In this document: piece after piece, positions 62,357-64,000 of the stretch
How the letters are laid out: each line of letters starts with the position of its first letter
Position numbering within the stretch: position 1 is the stretch's first letter
Source: an uncultured Bacteroidales bacterium
GTDB lineage: Bacteria > Bacteroidota > Bacteroidia > Bacteroidales > F082
Assembly (NCBI GenBank): GCA_905234765.1
Contig: CAJOIF010000010.1
Coordinates: forward strand, 1-64,000
Direction of reading: 5' to 3'
DNA length: 64,000 bases
The notes under the pieces: generated by a model
The model's input: the letters and a program-made list of their open reading frames with translations, nothing else
The model's database searches: none
What the model was told of the DNA's origin: nothing
Program-made: the position numbers and the translations under genes

Positions 62357-63570
62357 TGAATATCAACGACATACGCCAGCAATTTCCCGTCCTCGACCAG
62401 CAGGTTTACGGCAAGCCATTGGTCTATCTCGACAATGCCGCTACCACACAGAAGCCATTGTGTGTCATCAACCGTGAACGCGACTATTACCTGCACGAGA
62501 ATTGCAATATCCATCGTGGGGTGCATTATCTGAGCCAAAAGGCGACCGAAGCCTACGAACACGCCCGCCAGACCGTGGCAGATTTCATCCATGCCAAGGA
62601 ATCCAAGGAAATCATCTTCACCCGTGGCACCACTGAATCGCTGAACCTCTTGGCAACTGCCTTTGAGCATTATTGTATCGAAGAAGGAGACAAGGTATTA
62701 GTAACGGCAATGGAGCATCATTCCAATCTAGTGCCTTGGCAACAGATGGTGCAGCGGCATCATGGCGAATTGCTTGTCGGGCCAATGAACGACAAAGGCA
62801 TATTGGACTTGGAACAATACGAGAAACTGCTGCAAGAAGGTCCGAAAATAGTCTCCATCGCACACATTTCCAACGTATTGGGCACCATTAACCCCGTCAA
62901 GGAGATGATAGCGATGGCGCATCGGTATGGCATCCCTGTAGTCATTGATGGAGCACAATCCATAGCACATCATCCTATTGACGTTCAAGACCTTGACTGC
63001 GATTTCTTCGTCTTCTCGGGCCACAAGATGTATGCTCCGATGGGCATTGGTGGTTTGTACGGCAAGGCGGAATGGCTGGAAAAGCTGCCGCCCTATCAAT
63101 TCGGTGGCGAGATGGTCGACACGGTGAGTTTCGAGAAGACCACCTTCAACGTACTGCCCTTCAAATTTGAGGCAGGCACACCTAATGTGGGGGCGGCACT
63201 CGGCTTGGAAACGTCCGTCCAATTCCTGCAAAGCCTTGACTGGAAAGAAGTTGAGGCATACGAAAGTCAGCTCTTGCAATCCGCCATCCAGCAACTTTCC
63301 GAGATTGACGGCATCCGTTTCATCGGCGAGGCCAAACAACGAAGCGGCCTGGTTTCCTTTATCATCGACGGTGTGCATCCTTATGACTTGGGCACCATCA
63401 TTGACAAGATGGGCGTGGCGGTACGCACGGGTCACCATTGCGCCGAGCCAGTGATGACGCGTTTTGGTATCCCAGGGACCGTGCGGGCTTCCTTTGCTTT
63501 GTATAATACGATGGAAGAGGTTGAAATCTTTGTCAAAGCCGTGAAAAAAGCGGCGATGATGCTGAGATAA
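62353..63570 (+). CDS. sufS: Cysteine desulfurase SufS
   Basis: SufS is the PLP enzyme that supplies sulfur from cysteine to SufE/SufBCD. The 405-residue protein has the group II motifs: EHHSNLVPWQ, the PLP-binding Lys in FSGHKMYAPMGIGGLYG and the active-site Cys in RTGHHCAEPVM. It overlaps sufD by 4 nt. No sufE or sufU gene lies in the visible part of the operon. Confidence 0.96.
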   Translation: MMNINDIRQQFPVLDQQVYGKPLVYLDNAATTQKPLCVINRERDYYLHENCNIHRGVHYLSQKATEAYEHARQTVADFIHAKESKEIIFTRGTTESLNLLATAFEHYCIEEGDKVLVTAMEHHSNLVPWQQMVQRHHGELLVGPMNDKGILDLEQYEKLLQEGPKIVSIAHISNVLGTINPVKEMIAMAHRYGIPVVIDGAQSIAHHPIDVQDLDCDFFVFSGHKMYAPMGIGGLYGKAEWLEKLPPYQFGGEMVDTVSFEKTTFNVLPFKFEAGTPNVGAALGLETSVQFLQSLDWKEVEAYESQLLQSAIQQLSEIDGIRFIGEAKQRSGLVSFIIDGVHPYDLGTIIDKMGVAVRTGHHCAEPVMTRFGIPGTVRASFALYNTMEEVEIFVKAVKKAAMMLR

Positions 63571-63582
63571 TTCAATTTTTTA

Positions 63583-63590
63583 TATCTTTG
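63583..63590 (+). promoter_or_regulatory. -7 promoter element of cdd
   Basis: TATCTTTG followed by CCTC, 18 nt upstream of the ATG at 63609 and right after the sufS stop. Confidence 0.62.
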
Positions 63591-63608
63591 CCTCACCAAA
63601 AAGACAAC

Positions 63609-64000
63609 ATGATGCGCAAAGAACAATTCATCTGCCCTTACACTGTCTTCAACAGCGAAGACGAACTTGACCCCAAAGATGCCGAACTATTGCGTTTGGC
63701 ACACGAGGCCACGAAAAACTCGTACGCACCCTACTCCAAGTTCCACGTGGGTGCGGCGGCTCGTTTGGCCAACGGCAAAATCGTGACGGGCAGCAACATC
63801 GAAAACGCAGCCTATCCCAGTGGCTTGTGTGCAGAACGTGTGACGCTGTTTGCAGCGCAGGCGCAATACCCCGATGTGCCAGTAGAGGCTTTGGCCCTCA
63901 CCGCCACGGCGGAAGGCAAGACCGTCGACGAACCTATCGCCCCTTGTGGAGCCTGCCGTCAGGTGATGGTGGAGACAGAACAACGGTCGGGTGTGCCGTT
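63609..64000 (+). CDS. cdd: Cytidine deaminase, cut by the window edge
   Basis: Cytidine deaminase converts cytidine and deoxycytidine to the uridines in pyrimidine salvage. The visible 130 residues include YAPYSKFHVGAAARLANG, the zinc/catalytic motif CAERV with its Glu, and the second zinc pair PCGACRQ. Only the last 25 or so residues should lie beyond the window. ATG codons at 63609 and 63612 are adjacent; either may start. Confidence 0.93.
   Translation, partial: MMRKEQFICPYTVFNSEDELDPKDAELLRLAHEATKNSYAPYSKFHVGAAARLANGKIVTGSNIENAAYPSGLCAERVTLFAAQAQYPDVPVEALALTATAEGKTVDEPIAPCGACRQVMVETEQRSGVP

Overview
The window looks like a chromosomal segment of a member of the Bacteroidota, most likely Bacteroidales from a gut-type habitat. 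The signs are: type IX secretion (T9SS) C-terminal sorting domains of both type A and type B; the gene order DUF1573-yajC-ybbR-coaE; the parA-parB-DUF5683-dapB block; many lipoproteins and small outer-membrane barrels; and promoters carrying the TAnnTTTG -7 element typical of this phylum in front of most transcription units. Most genes have no Shine-Dalgarno sequence, and core genes are close to 50 percent GC.

Layout. 0.2-5.0 kb: translation/transcription operon rimP-nusA-infB and a tRNA-Gln, all on the minus strand. 5.1-13.2 kb: DUF1573-yajC-ybbR-coaE, then two T9SS cargo proteins (one a peptidoglycan hydrolase) and a large lipoprotein with a caspase-like region. 13.4-19.9 kb: a urocanate hydratase gene broken by what looks like a 20-nt deletion, a CrtI-like flavoprotein, a divergent pyruvate carboxylase subunit B-like protein that lacks its biotinylation lysine, and a tandem pair of small barrels. 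19.9-31.7 kb: glycan metabolism (branching enzyme, GH13 amylase, GH29 fucosidase), an AAA ATPase behind a palindromic operator-like repeat, and envelope proteins. 31.7-40.6 kb: DUF3276, parAB-DUF5683-dapB, LytTR regulator, recX, an EIIC-like membrane protein, a lipoprotein nicotinamidase and YgiQ. 40.7-45.9 kb: an AT-richer island of small secreted proteins and lipoproteins. Three of its transcription units share one leader motif plus a real Shine-Dalgarno sequence, two of its proteins end in the same DnaJ-like zinc module, and a DUF234 ATPase behind two long hairpins sits in the middle. 46-54 kb: YitT, PepT and a cluster of GT-C type membrane glycosyltransferases with a PHP-like membrane protein. 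54.2-57.5 kb: a structured leader RNA candidate followed by an OmpH-like lipoprotein, an unrecognised secreted protein and a CsgG/DUF1566/DUF1573 fusion. 57.8-63.6 kb: a sufBCDS operon with a GT-C gene inserted after sufB, then a cytidine deaminase cut by the window edge.

Extragenic repeats stand out. A GTCATTCCGA-type palindrome family has three copies, one read in frame inside the amylase gene. A GGGAC-heptad palindrome family has two copies. A TGCTTCGACAGGCTCAGCAA-type repeat lies in frame inside a glycosyltransferase gene. The strongest candidates for something undescribed are the paired palindromes in front of both ATPase genes, the competing-stem leader RNA at 54.25-54.50 kb, and the co-regulated secreted zinc-module island at 40.7-45.9 kb. 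All functional statements come from reading the sequence; no database search was run.
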